Source of the DNA: Synchiropus splendidus
Taxonomy: Eukaryota > Chordata > Actinopteri > Syngnathiformes > Callionymidae
Direction: 5' to 3'
Length of the DNA stretch: 64,000 bases
Assembly (NCBI RefSeq): GCF_027744825.2
Contig: NC_071347.1
Coordinates: forward strand, 11,717,501 to 11,781,500
The notes below the pieces were generated by a model, which ran no database searches, had not been told where the DNA came from, and saw nothing but the letters and a program-made list of their open reading frames with translations. The position numbers and the translations under genes were made by a program. Positions 12,002 through 24,789 of this stretch are shown one piece after another. Numbering within the stretch: the first letter of the stretch is position 1; each line of letters opens with the position of its first letter.

Positions 12002-12660
12002 CAGTTGTGCTCGAAATATAGTATTTCACAGAAAGTCAAGATATGTAATGTTCTAAATATTGCACCGTTGACATCTGTCTTTGGAAACTAAAAAAAAAAA
12101 GTACTGTGCAAACTTTGCTAGTATCTTAAACTAATATTTTATTGGATGATTTCTGATAACTGCTTTGCTTCTGTGGGGCATGGAGTCCATGATCCCGGGT
12201 AAACAGGGCCAAAACCGTAGTACAAAAAACACCCATATCATGATGCTTGCACCACCATGCTTAACTGTCTTCACTGTATAAAGTCCACAAAGTACAACGA
12301 CTTTCTTTTCAGGCTAGTCAATGTATTCTTTGGCACACTGTAACTGCCTCTTTTCTGTAGGTTATCCCCTCTTTTATCCACTTCGTGATTATAAAACGCT
12401 CTTCATCACAACACTGTCTTGAACGACCCATTTTACGCAGTTTTCACAGCCAGCATATGCAATGTCAGTTGGCTTGATCCTTAAATAACAACTGCCTGTT
12501 AACACCTGTTTTTGTTTTTTTTTTTTTCACAGAATCTACACCCTGCTAATTGAACTCACCACTGCTACTTTTTTTAACAGACCTCTTTCAGTTAATTAGA
12601 TGGATGATGTATGGCAACAATTACTAAATATAATTGTAAATAATTGTGTGCAACATTACA
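12002..12660 (-). mobile_element. Decayed Tc1-like transposon
   Basis: A TA at 12000-12001 is followed by CAGTTGTGCTCGAAA, close to the terminal repeat 'CAGTTGTG.TCAAAAGTTTA' of fish Tc1-like elements. Transposase relics read on the minus strand inside. The opposite terminal repeat could not be found, so the right boundary is approximate and the element is truncated or heavily mutated there. Confidence 0.7.
12131..12431 (-). pseudogene. Tc1-like transposase relic
   Basis: Reading the minus strand from 12431, the start resembles a Tc1 helix-turn-helix: MGRSRQC, then a frame with EERFIITKWIKEG. Further on, VKHGGASIM is the diagnostic 'KHGGGSvMvWG' motif before the first catalytic segment. The C-terminal end reads GIMDSMPHRSKAVI..H.IKY, comparable with the usual 'SMPRR..AVI...G..TKY' terminus. 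The product would normally be about 340 residues; here only about 100 codons remain. Most of the DDE catalytic core is deleted between the KHGG motif and the C-terminus, and stop codons and frameshifts separate the pieces. It cannot make a functional enzyme. Confidence 0.75.
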
Positions 12661-12759
12661 AATACGTATGTGCATATGGATTTCATGGAACTACGCTTTA
12701 AAATATGTGGGTGTTCTGGCTCTCTCGCTCAAAAAGGTTCCCAACCTCTGGTATAAGGT

Positions 12760-13860
12760 CACAAAAAAATCTGAACTGTTCAGTTTACATGATTGGATTT
12801 GATCACATATTTTTCTATGTTCTTTGTTTCACAACTCAATCATATGCACGCACAGTAAAAGCATAGAACAGTGGTCGGTGCAGAGAAGATGGACAGAGTT
12901 ATCGGATGCTTCTGTGCATCAGTCGGTATCTTTAAAAAAAAAAACATGTACCATACAAAGTGGTTAAGGGTTCACAGCAAAATACAACATACTTAATGTT
13001 TTTTCTCTCTGAATATTTATAAATATAAACCAAATTATACACCAAAACATCATTCTCTTCATCTAAAAAACACTTTGAAGGTTTTGACTGCTGAAAGTCA
13101 GAGTATAGAACACACACTCTTTGAAAACTGCCCACCTCTGGTCTAGCAGCAGGAGTTCACCGTCCATTGCTTAAATATGCCCAACACTGGTTCATCCCAT
13201 GATAGACACATGGAAGATAGACAGCACATGTGCACACAAGTGGATTTCATGCAAGAAGATTGTTCATATTTCTTTTATGTTACATTGTTTTGAACAGGAG
13301 AAATCATGTCCTTTTTTTCGGAGCAATGTTAAAGGACCATTTATATTCGGTGTCACGTAGAGATCCAGATACGGACAGAGCCTTCATTAAAAACAGTGGG
13401 GGCAGTGAGGCTGTTACTACCCGATATGTAGCTCCAATGAGACACGAAGAAGACACAACAATGGTGTAAATTCTCTGTCCTCCAGTCGGGATATATTTAA
13501 CGACCTCACCGACCACCACCTTCTCCAATACTGCCTCCCTTTTCCTCTTTTGTAAAGGAGTACATTATCAATACTTCTTCCACAGTCGTCTATTTTCACA
13601 TAAGTGTTGGTGCAGATTTTTACTTAAAATGCAATCTGCTACAGGGCAAATCAAAATCGCAGAAGTTTAAAAATCTTGAATTTACTTCAAAATGCTGGCA
13701 AGGAGGATGTGACCTCACCTTTACGGTGAACACTGCTCATTTGTTGTCTTAAACAGGTAAGAAAGTTTTAGTACAATGCAGATTGGGAAGCAGGGACTTC
13801 ATTTGTGTTTTTTTTTTTTTCTATCCATCGGCATGCTCTTCATCCTTTCGATTGTTGCCA
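12760..13860. other. Unassigned DNA
   Basis: No gene is supported. Overlapping short frames at 13230-13600 on both strands lack motifs. The minus-strand match to a donor at 13726 has no adequate exon behind it. Confidence 0.4.
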
Positions 13861-13985
13861 GGTTGGTCAAAGGTTTCCATTCTTCCCTTGTCTAAACTAC
13901 TATAACCCTACTACTATAACCACTATGCTCAATCCTCAATCTAAACCCTCAACTTTAGCCCTCAAAACCAAGTGTCAAGGCCTAT
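13860..13985 (-). repeat. Dispersed fish repeat, inverted copy
   Basis: On the minus strand the words 'gggctaaagttgagggttt', 'gtagggttatagtag' and 'gacaagggaagaatgg' resemble the diverged repeat units at 52035-52545, which contain 'taggtgtagggtgacaggctggggaaagcatg'. The match is weak and made by eye. Confidence 0.3.
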
Positions 13986-14287
13986 GTGTGACATAGAAAT
14001 GGGACACCCCTTAACTGCAGATATGTCCTCAGACTTTGGAGGGCACCATTGCGCAAAAGCAGGATTCGGTAAATCACACTTTGCACAGAAGTGTCGGCTG
14101 CTTTCATACTTGACACCATGGACAACAAACACATGATCAAATAAAGGGGAAACATGGGAAACATGGGTCGGAAAGTCAAAATCTTTTGCACCTGGGTTGA
14201 GCCGCTACTGTTCAGTGAGCAGCCGACCCGGGTAGTGACGCGCTGAGTTATTGAGTAATCGTGTCACACACCAAAGTTGGGCTTAGG

Positions 14288-15300
14288 TCACTCTTCGCCA
14301 CCAAAGCTGAATGTTGCTTTTTTTGCACTATATGCCCGAATAAATTCTGCTACAGGACAGTCTGGGTCTTCTTCAATCCTAAAGTAGGTAGCAGCAAATC
14401 TCAAAATTGAGGAAGCTATTTCCCTCGATCTCCCTCCTCGAGACAACCCTTGCACTTTGCGGGAGCGCATATTTTTAAGGTTGAGGACTGAGGTTGAGGA
14501 TCAAGGAAGGAATTGGAATTCATCCCAAGTCTCCATTGGAAACATTTCAGCTGCTTGCATTTGAACAGAATTTCTAATTTGGAGTTTTTGTTTCATACCG
14601 CCAGTCCTGCTATGCTTTGTCATCTCCGAACAGAAGCCATGTATTGAAAAACCTTCCACTTGCTGCCACAAGGTTACATCCTTTAGTTTTCTAAAAACAA
14701 CAGCATTTGTTTATACAGATCAGATTTTGAAAGCCATAAATTAGTTATCTGCGTCGAATCCAACAGAGATGGTGTATTGTCGCTCTAATTTCCGATAATA
14801 ACTCTCTTCTTAGTGAGAGAAAGCGTGACACACGAAAGATTGACCTCCTTCACATCAAAACCCCATGAATAATCGGCAGCCATGGAACTTAACACCTCGA
14901 TACCGGGCCTCTCCGACATTCATCCCCTCACATGTCCATGTCTCTCTCACTCGACATTCCTGCGTCCACCGGCTCTGACACCAGAGGCGCCAACGATGAG
15001 ACGGACAGTCCGGTCCTGCTTTGATCTCAAGCTTCAGGTTATCTGGCGGCTCGACTAATTTTAGCTGGTCCCCTTGTCGAACAGAGTTATCACTCTGACA
15101 TGCTGAGATCATTTGTGAAACTACAATTTGCCGTGGATTTTCCATCTTGATGCCACATAATCGACACTCAGAGCCGTCGCGGGCAGGTACCGTGTGAACG
15201 GCTACTTGACAGAAAACAGGCAAAGTGAAATGGACAAGGGCCTTTTTTCCATTCATTAACAGCAATCCCCAGGAGATTCGAGGGGGGTGCAATTCTCAAG
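14288..15300 (-). other. Two unassigned open frames
   Basis: Minus-strand frames at 14288-14470 (60 codons, containing CPVAEFIRAYSAKKATFSF) and 14855-15292 (145 codons, with nine or so cysteines and a tract containing LEIKAGPDCPSHRWRLWC) are longer or more protein-like than most here. Neither has splice sites I would defend or a family I recognise. The 145-codon frame is unusually long for this DNA and could contain a decayed exon or transposon piece. Confidence 0.2.
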
Positions 15301-15378
15301 TCTAATTAGATCTATCAGCCAACAAATTGTGAAGCTGTTTGAAGTTTTTTGTGGCGGAAATGGAGGAGAAAATCTCAC

Positions 15379-15433
15379 CTCTGTCAGGCAGAGTCGTAAA
15401 TAGGCGGTGAGCACTGACGGCCTGGTGGTCTGC
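15379..15433 (-). CDS. Candidate 55-nt internal exon, unassigned
   Basis: On the minus strand a strong acceptor (cttttcttttgcag) is followed by 55 bases and a good donor, CAGAG|GTGAGA. Two of the three frames are open: one reads ADHQAVSAHRLFTTLPDR and the other QTTRPSVLTAYLRLCLTE. The third ends in a stop near the 3' side, which could alternatively make it a terminal coding exon. An alternative acceptor four bases downstream (gcag) is possible. No protein family is recognisable from so few residues. It is on the same strand as the exon cluster at 53-54.5 kb but 38 kb downstream, so a link is conjecture. Confidence 0.3.
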
Positions 15434-15439
15434 CTGCAA

Positions 15440-17540
15440 AAGAAAAGTTATTATTGGTTTAATATTCGCATTACATCTGAGGAAACCAAACTTGTTTGAG
15501 CTATGATTATTCAATACAACAATGTCAAAGGATCTACGAGTGGAAACGTAACATGTAACCAGCGACCATGTCGTCTTAGATTTGTGTCCCCTGGGAGTGA
15601 AAATACATGACCTAACTCTGACCTGTAGACTGCTGTGTGAAAAAAAAGCTGGCTCGCCAGTATGGAAGTCAATTCACATCCCGCACCGTGACAAGAAGTA
15701 ACCCTTGTACTTAGCAACTTCTCCACCAAAGGGCTCTCATATAATGGCTGCTCAGTTAGACCTGTGGTCAGCCTGATGTTTCATACCCACTGGGACAGGT
15801 TTCACACATGGGATACCTTTTGTCCTGGAGAAGCTGGCACCAATCTTTGACAAAGAGAACACAACCCTAAATAAAAACTCTAGGTCATTGAAATGCTAAA
15901 CCACCTAATCCTGACTTCAATGAGTAATACTAACTTTGATATAAGCAAAACTGGCTCTGTGACGACTGTGGTTAAAACCGAATCCCTCCAGCACATGAAC
16001 ACAACTGTAGCTGACCACATACTGCCTGGACTTCAATATAGCAGGACCATGGCTGTTTGATGGCATCATTAAATATCAGTAAGCAATACTGAGCTTTGAC
16101 ATGTTTACATGACACATTTATTCTTTCCCCATTCAGTCCAGCCTTTTTTTTTACTGTGTGGAAGGAGTTTGTATAAATCACTTTTATATTCCCCACATGT
16201 AAGTGGAGGCAATATCTCTGAAGTTCAAGAAGTGTTTAAAAAGATGCCCAAGGAAACCCTAATTGCCTCTGAGTTAAATATATGTCCATCCTCTACTTTT
16301 GCAGAAGCCTGGAAGTCATTTGACGTTGGAACCAGATGTGAGGCATTATTCTTTAACAGGAGTTCCCGTCAGTTCTAGACCATTCGTGATGCTAACACTT
16401 GTACTTTTTTCCAACCTGGATGGCCCAAATTGTTGCTTTGGTTTCTGAGTCTGTGTTGCATTATTGTCTGTCATGTAAATCTACAAGACTAGAGTTTTCT
16501 AGAGTCAGGATCTGGTTTTGGAGACCGCCCTCTCCTCCTCTGGTTGTAGTCAAAATGAGTGACATAAGGAGTAAAATCAGGGGCTAGATCTTATTGTAAG
16601 CATTTCTGCAACATTCTGCACAAGCTGTGTAAAACATTTTATCGAACAAATGTTTATTGCTAATGCCATCAGCCAATAGAAGCAAAAATCACAGGTCCCA
16701 ACTTTTTCCATTAGTTGGTGCTTAACTGGTTCTGTCATTGATTAACTTCACTGGGTTATTGGGGGGCTAGAGTCTATACCAGCTAGAAGAGCTTTAGTAT
16801 CCACAGTGGACAGGTCACCACTCCAATGCACCACACAACCACAAACATTAAAAGAGTCAATTTGTTTTTGGAGAGGTGAAGGAAACCAAAATGCCTGTGG
16901 GAAATCCGTGAATGCCCAGAGGAGGACATACAAACATCACAGTCCAGCATAAGTTTCCTCGAAACCTTGAGTTGCCTCAAGCGGATTCGGACGCTCTTGC
17001 CGCGAGGCTGCATCTACTACAACTCCATCATGCTGACAAAGCTGAATAAAAAGTGAAGCCACACAAAAAATAAAGGTTTTTCTAAAATACATTTTGTTGT
17101 GTCTCGCTTGTTTGGTTTTATTTTAAGTACTGTTTTTAAAATATGAGTTATTGCAGACCTCTAATGAAAACTATCTAACAAGCAACAATGCAAATATAGT
17201 AGCAATACAACACGTAATATGAGAACCACTTACCACACGCAAAACACAGTGCACTCTTTAAAAACCAAGCAAATAAGATAAATATAACATCTTAAGAACA
17301 ATCTCCTCCAGCACAAAGATCGAGTCCCAGAAACTAACATCATGTCGGTCGGAGTGGGTTAGCTTGGTGGCTAACGCTATAAACAGACGGTGTGATCCTC
17401 ACTTAAAGTTGCCAAAAACAAACAAACAAAAATAAGTCTGACAGAGTAGTTGAATAATTTTACTTTTCTGCTTTACTATTTTGTGGTCGCTTAAAGTATG
17501 TTACTACATCTGAGCGCTGAAATGTTTGCAGGAAAGAAGG
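15440..17540. other. Unassigned DNA
   Basis: No supported gene, repeat or RNA. The word TTAGCTTGGTGGCTAACGCT near 17357 resembles a tRNA A-box as found in SINE heads, but there is no B box downstream. Confidence 0.4.
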
Positions 17541-17541
17541 A

Positions 17542-18065
17542 ATGGCTTCTGTTTGCACAGCTTCAACAAATTATTACATTTCCAAGTTCAGCGAGGCTTT
17601 ACTTGACTCTCACATCAAATTTTCAAAATATATATTTTTTCCTAAGAGGTCGGCCAGCAGCTTCGAGAAATCGCTGAAGAAATTAAAGGCAGCAAAGAGT
17701 GGCCCTATAGACGCTGAATACAAAGCCTCGTGTTCCAGGTGAATATAAAGCAAAGTGGTCGTCCGCTCCACACCTGCGTCTCAGAGCACATATGCAATTC
17801 TCTTTCTTTATCCATCACAGCGGTCTTGTGGAGGAGAATGGCGAGATCAAACAGCAAGCATGGCAAACACTGGATGTATGTTCCGACATATCTTCAGCAG
17901 AGTCAAGCCGAGGGGACGAGGAATATCAAAGTGCTGCTCTTGCTCTCAAGTGTGAATGGTATTTCTCCTGGAGCACCCGAAGTGGTGAGAAGCCTGAGGT
18001 GTCTGCAGGCTGATTTAGAGCCTCAATCTCATACAAAAGGGGTCACTTTTCCAGCCCCAGAATGA
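17542..18065 (+). other. Overlapping open frames, unassigned
   Basis: Three partly overlapping plus-strand frames of 66 to 111 codons cover this stretch. One (17542-17742) carries a basic segment, SSFEKSLKKLKAAKSG, and ends at a donor-like CCAG|GTGAAT. Another (17792-18013) contains ESSRGDEEYQSAALALKCEW. Several frames staying open together suggests composition more than coding. No family is recognised. Confidence 0.15.
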
Positions 18066-18069
18066 CTTA

Positions 18070-19850
18070 TGAGGGCACAGACGCAGCTTTCATTTCCATT
18101 TTATTGAGAGAAATCCCAGCCAAAGTTTCCCTCCATTTTTTACAGGAGCTTTTTCACGAGTTAAATCAAGGGGAATGACAACCACTAGCAAATGGTTATG
18201 TCATGTTCTTTTTTTATGACTGGGGAAAATCTCAAGAGTAGGTGACCGGCTGAGAAAGAGGAAGGATGCAGCACTGTCATAACGTGTGGTGTAAGTGAGG
18301 AGGTAGCTTAGTATCAAGCAAATGCAGATTTTTGGTCCAGCTACATACGTTCAGGCCTGGGACTTAGAATAAAAAAAAAAAAATGTGAATCATAAGCAAG
18401 ACTCAAAACTGTATCTATCACTGCACAGTATAACCAACGTCAGTGTGGATGTTACGGATATCAATGGATATTTAGCTTGTTTAATTTTCCCAGTAGCCAG
18501 TAGGGCCCATTCCAACAACTGAAATTTAATTTAGATCTTTATTCAACCCACATTGGAGAAATTTGACGCTAGATGTCTTTATTTTTAGCTTTATTTTACA
18601 AATGTTCTTTTCTATTACTAAACAAAGCCATTTACTGTACTTTCAAAAGCTACAACCCCGTGAAATGACATGATACACTGTGATCATCTGCAAGACATTT
18701 TTTTTTAAAATATTGTATAGTGTAATAATAAGATGTATTGTGACGCCACTAGGTGGTGGCAATAGTGAATGTCACACTTTTACGCTTCCATTTTCTCTAG
18801 AGCAACAATCATGATGATGATGGCCCTGCACCATTGCTGTTGTCTACAGCAGTGCCGTGAACACCACTGCTGCTATTTATGCTATATTTTCACCCACAGC
18901 CATCACGACGTCTTCCTAGTTCCACTTTTTTTTTGTTGTTGTTGTTCTTCACATTCCCCCAACCAACCGTTTTGAGCGCTCTTCCAGCACGACAAGAGAA
19001 ACATTTGTGGACGTGTTAATACGGTAAGTTTATTGGAGTGAATAAAGTTTCACGCTACGTCAGAGTGTGAATATTTTTAAATGGAATCTTAGTCAAATTC
19101 ACTGTCCAAGTCTCTGTTGTGCTCCCATTACAGACCCACAACCTCCCTCGTCTCCTAGACTTGGGGGAAGTTTTCAATCTTTATTCACTCCAAAGCACTT
19201 ACTGTATTAACACGTCCACAAACGTTTCTCATTTTGAAGTTACAGGTATTGTATAAATTTTTGTATTGAATTGTATTATATATTTTTTTAATTTCAGACT
19301 TCAGATTTGCAGAATGACTTGTTTCATTGCAGCGACGCCACTTGTCCCAATTCTGGACTTCTGGCATTAAGGGTTAAACCACAGACTGATGCCTATCTGC
19401 CAGCAAGTGGCGGGGAGCTGTACTGTAGTCCAGAAAGTGAACATGAATTTGACTACAAATTCAGATTGTAGAGCAGTATTCAAGGACTGAACACTGAAGA
19501 ACAAAAGCATCAGGTGGTAGTGATCAGAATGTATCAGATCACAGGTTTCCCAGTTACCCAGTTAGGTTAGCAAAGCTTCTGGAATCCAGTGTAGGATGAG
19601 GAGGATCAGTACACAGGGCAAGCGACAATATCTAATAGAAGAAATATATTTGACAGAGCTGAAATGTCAACTATGCTAAGGAATACGGATATCATTACAC
19701 ATTTCAATAAATAACAAATTTTGATTAACAACCTTAAAACCATGAGAACTTCCCTCCGGGCATTTTGAATTATGCGAGATTAGAACTTTGACCCAGGAGA
19801 GGACTTGCACTCAAACTTCAGGGTTTTAACATCGAGAAATTGGAAACTTT
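18070..19850. other. Unassigned DNA with simple repeats
   Basis: No gene is supported. A (TTG)n tract lies at about 18930-18947 and a short T run at 18702-18711. The word CGCCACTAGGTGGTGGC at 18744-18760 is a near-palindrome resembling the inner edge of MITE family A, but no end is recognisable. Confidence 0.4.
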
Positions 19851-19854
19851 GAAC

Positions 19855-20080
19855 TATGGGGTGGGCGATACTGCAAAATATCATCGTTTTTTTGTATTTT
19901 TATAAAATTCGATCTCACATAAATTTTTAGGACGAGTCTGAAAGTTTCTGGTCAATGTAGCATGTAAAACACACCTTAAAGAAAAAATAAATAAAGACAA
20001 ATAAACTTAGGCTTAAGAATCTCTCCAAACAAAGATAGTTTTTAACTTAAATTAAAGTAGTCGCCATTAGCCATTAGACA
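19855..20080 (+). mobile_element. hAT-like left end, decayed
   Basis: TATGGGGTGGGCGATACTGCAAAATATCATCG matches the form of fish hAT ends ('gggtGGGCGATAt..aaaATATCatatcg'). The right end is not recognisable, so the extent is a guess, and no transposase is visible. Confidence 0.45.
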
Positions 20081-20089
20081 TGTGCAAAG

Positions 20090-23000
20090 AACCTAAACAT
20101 TTCCAAACAACACTCAATCCTGCAACATAAAGGGTAGCTTTCAATAAAGTTAAAATAAAATATCAATGAAGGCGTGACTGTCTGCTTCATTTTGAAGGCT
20201 CTCCTAACGTCGGCAAAATGTTTACATGTGCTAATCCTTCATGATTTAACAATTTAATGCACAAAAAATATCACATAATGGGCTTGCATAAATCAGCTAG
20301 TATTACCTTTATTTGGGTGATTCAATTCACACTCTTACTGAAGGGCTACTACTCAAACAAGCTACTTCATTTTTTTTAATGCTAACTCACACTGCTGAGT
20401 AAAAGACATCATCAATTCAGCGAACATTAACAGAGGAAGAGTTTAAAGACTGTTGATCCACTGTCGTTTATTATGAAGTTATTATGATTCCCAAAAACCA
20501 ATCATGGAAGAACACTTTTAATTATATATTTTCAAATGGCACTACTAATGTATCAGACAAAGCAACAACAAACACATTAATGGGCAACTAAAGTCTAAAT
20601 GAAAGGTCAGATGGCAAAAGAAAGAAACACAAACTTCCTGTCAGGGTCTAGGAACTGGCTGATTTCACGGAAAGAGAGAAACGGCACGCCTGATCAATGG
20701 AGTGAGACTAGAAGGAGCATGGAGCAAAAAAGACAAACACCACTGTTTGTTCCGCCCATTACCAGCGACAATAAATTAGAACTCAATTGACGTCATGTGT
20801 AACAAGACAAATGTAATTACGTGAGTTGATCAAGATGCTGCGACCTTCCTGTTCCCGGGGGAACGGCCAACTGGACAGACTGAGTGGGTAAAAATAAACA
20901 GAAAATATGGCCGTCAACTTCCATTAAGCCGCAATATTTCTGCTGTGAATAAAGCCTCTGAGTAAAGATGTCAGTTTCTGGTCATTAGGCGATATAATAG
21001 AGTTGAGATGTGGAGTTGTAAACCTATTCAGTCAGTAATGGTCCGATGGCTATAAACAGAATGTAATTTGGCCTGAGCTGTGATCACTCAGTGCTGTGAA
21101 CTATATTTACCATCTGTGGCCCTTTACTCCATGTTAATGTGAGTGTGTGAATGCAGCATGTGGAGCATGTACGTGTGAGTGCACCCTGGAGATCCTGCAG
21201 CAACCACGATGATAGCTAGTTATCCTGAGATACATACGTGACATTCTGCCTCGCACTGTCGACACAAGGAGCCTTGAAACAAATCCCCTGCTGTCCCTTA
21301 TTTTCCAGAACTAGCAATACGACTTGGCGTGTTAAAATGAAGGGAGCACAGCATTTGATTCAGCACACAGCTTATTCCATCCTGTGCTACTAGTCACATC
21401 GGCAGCTTCAGCTGGCCCTTCATCTTTGACAGAGTGTGATATCAAGAGGTAACATGAGTTCTCTATTCAGTACTACACCAGCAGACCCACACACTCAGAA
21501 ATACACATATAATGCAAAATGTTTTGCTTTCCTCTCAGTCTGTGGTTGGGATTGCAATACATTTGTACACTTAACTTTTCAAATATCGGTAAATAACGGG
21601 TTTTCATGAAGGGTTGATTTCGACAGTGGCCCACGTCTTTGTAATGAATGCAGACATAGTAATTACAATTACAAAAATGTTTCACTTGTATTCCAAAAGT
21701 ACTTCATCCATGGAGGAACAATTAATTTATGCATAAAAAAAAAGTCGTCAGAGTGTCAATAAAAATACGTAATTAGTGCAATATTACAGTCAGTTCTAAA
21801 AGCAAAAAAATTGAGGTACTCCAACATTTTTCAACATTGTTTTACTCAAACATCATTGTCGTGGCTTTTGTTGCAGCTGTCAACACTTCGTTATCAAGTT
21901 TTGCGAGCATGAAAGTATCAATTATGTTTAACTGTCAAGAGCTACAAAAGCACTTCCTCACCAACAAAACAGATTCGGGACTTTTGAGAAAAATGTGTGT
22001 GTGAGGTTGAAAGGTTGTTTCATCCCAATTGTCCTGTACCAAATTCAAATATGAACATACAAGAACATAAGCAGTATTATTAAATGGTTGGTATGACTAC
22101 ATAAATCTTTTTTTTTCTTTCCTCTTTTCATTCCATCATACATTTTTTGTTGTTACCCAATTATATTAATAGACGGCTATATCTGTGCACATTTACGGAC
22201 CATAATAAGAACTTTAAATGGTATTCATGAAATGTGACCCTGCTCAACAAACAATTGAATTTCAAAAACGTACGCTGCAGGCTCAACTTCCTGTCCTGGT
22301 GGCAGCAAAGAGCCACCAAAAAATCTGGAGTTGATCATGTCTGAAAAACCTAAACGCATAAACATAAAGATTCAGCCTCACTAAGCCAGAAGTGGATATG
22401 ATTGTGCTGATTTTAGGCGTTTTAATGTGAAAAAAATCACTTAAGAAGCATCATAATAACTACATGACAGGAACGCATGTGCTGCTTGTGGAACTAAAGT
22501 TCTATGAATGACAAAAGTTCCCACCTGGTCTCCTGGCTTCCCTGTCGGATTGACTACTTACTGTTAGAGGGGAGTAGATAGGGGGGCTTCGCCACAGTTT
22601 TAAAAATCCTGGTGGAAACCCATAACCTACTGTATATACCATGACTGCGTTGCTCCTTGACTTCTTCATCAGTGATGAACTTCGCCAAAAGTGAGACTAA
22701 AATTTTAAATAGGTCGGAATTCTCCATCGTTCCTTTATTTCTTTTTATTGTAGACATTTGTTATCGATACTTGGGGGGAAAACGCCTTAAGTGGATCAGT
22801 GGCAAGACGTTGTCAGAGTCCAAACGGCGAGACCCACCAAGGGCCTTGGGGCCGACACAGGTCCATGAAGTAGATGTAAAAAGCCACACTAAGTTGAACT
22901 GACATGCAGCAGAATCATTATCATGGTCTACTGCTCGGACCTGGCTCTGGATTCAGTCCCAGCTGACACCACGACCTGGGGGGCATTGTGCACAAGTCCC

Positions 23001-24620
23001 CAATCTGTCACGGGCCCTGCTGAGACAGCTTGTGTATCACATATAATCATGATTAACGGCAGGCTCTTACTGCAATTAACCACCATTTGTTTTAATTGAA
23101 CGGCCGCACTCATTCAAACCAAAGTTTTGAAGAAAGGACTGTGACCTTGACACTCAAACAAGCCACTTTCTAAATGTTTTGCATTTTGACAAAACTGGCT
23201 TAAGACTTTGGCTCTGTGGGGCTTAGCAATAAGACCTGTGAAAACAAATAGCTTTGTTTTAGTAAGAGGGAGACAGCAGCACTGGAAAGCTACTGGAGTG
23301 CGGTGTGGTAATAACAGCTCGTACCTCTCGTGGGAGAGCAAAGGCCTGCAGCTGTGGCGTGTTCCGAGTACACGCAGCTGTGAATGCAGCGGTGTCGGCC
23401 GGTGCCGTCACACAACGGCAAGCCAGCCGATAGCAGCTGTCTTTACTCACAAGCGGGAAGAAAGTGCTCATGACATGCACTGCAGTTAGCGTAATGTTTA
23501 TAGAATGCAATATTTATTTGAACAGTCATAAAGGCTGACAATGCCAGTGACAGCTCTGCTGGAGACTTGATGGGATTGGATGACTGCGGTGCCAAAAGTC
23601 CTGTTGTCAAGCGTTTGCTAAAATTCATGTGAGGCAAGCTGTTTTGCCACTTTTATTTTTTTATTTTTTTGCTTTACTCTGCCGCCATGAATCATCTGAA
23701 GTTTAACACCCCATGAGAATTATCAACATGCAGCAGAGAGCAGTATATCTGCTTCACTCTGAATCTGCTTTTCTTGCACAAATGCATAAATTACACTAGA
23801 ATGCTTTATCTCTGTCTCAAGCGCAGTTGGGCTGGAGAACAACAAAAGTGAAATGACAGCAAGTGGAAGAGAATATATCCAGGGCAGATAGGGTATCACT
23901 TCTCGATTTAGTAATGTGACATACTATATCGACCGCTACGTGGCGATGGCTTCGTGGTCCTGTCTCTGGTAGGCTACATGCACACGTCTAAGTGTCGAGG
24001 CATGTGTACGCTGCAATATCCCTCTGGGGCTTCTGGTTTGCTAATAGCGACACAATCGATTAGCTTGGTGGCAACTTCTTTCCAATAATATTATGACACA
24101 ATTCAAATTATACTGTCTTTTGTTGGGCCTGTTTTGTTGGCAAAGGCGGATAAAATTTAGTCTGGATGCCAGATACACAGTCTTCGGAACAATCCTTATC
24201 CCTACTTGCGTGTTTATTCACAGATTATTTATTGCTGAGCTCATGAGTCAGGTGTGTCTCGGTGAAACAAAAATCCAGGCCAACGGAAAATTCCTGTCTC
24301 TCATGAACATGCTCCTAAGATCAAAACAAAAACAAATCCAGGATCATCACATCATTTTTAATGAGTGTATTGAATGGATTAAATAATTATCTGCCGTCAT
24401 GATTCAGTTGTGCTGTGTTGAGTGAAACCACTCGCATGAAAAACACAATCGACTCAAACAAACTTTCGCTTTCATGCAGTGATGAGACATCACATGATGA
24501 ATGATGACCTGAAGCAACCAGGTGTAGAGGTGCATTGTTAGCCAGACAGTAATATTTGGTGTTGGAGTATATTGACATCATGAATAGATAAAAAAGTATT
24601 TCAGCACATTTTTGGAGGTT
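20090..24620. other. Unassigned DNA
   Basis: No complete gene. The stretches 20870-21200 and 23040-23110 (TGCAATTAACCACC, TTTTAATTGAAC) are repeat-free and rich in homeodomain cores. They could be conserved non-coding elements, but nothing in a single sequence proves it. Frames at 23208-23510 overlap on both strands without motifs. Confidence 0.35.
22525..22560 (-). CDS. Candidate 36-nt microexon, unassigned
   Basis: The minus strand has a very pyrimidine-rich tract (cccccctatctactcccctctaacag) followed by 36 bases and a donor-like CCAG|GTGGGA. Only one frame is open, containing SSQSDREARRPG, entering with two bases and leaving with one. Exons this short are uncommon, and the donor lacks the usual A or T-rich tail. 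It could equally be a chance pyrimidine tract. Confidence 0.2.
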
Positions 24621-24624
24621 ATCG

Positions 24625-24786
24625 CTTATGAGTTGCCATGAAACAGTGTTCTCGAAATCTCGAAATGACGGGAGGTTTCATTGAAATAGTTGTTCAAAGC
24701 CAAAGATTTTACAGCAGACAGTGCCACCTACTGGCCTAGAAAATTAGCACACTGTTTCATGAAGCCTCATCAATGCTGTGCTCCCT
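24625..24786 (-). mobile_element. MITE family A (copy 2), both ends
   Basis: The left side shows 'ccatgaaacagtgttctcg' and the right side 'cagtgccacctactgg..', then 'cactgtttcatgaagcctcatcaatgctg', which is the inverted end of the family. The centre has the shared 'ggtttcattgaaatagttgttcaaagccaaag' block also seen at 43.1 kb and 27.7 kb. The left terminus is eroded and no target duplication is visible. Confidence 0.65.
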
Positions 24787-24789
24787 CAA

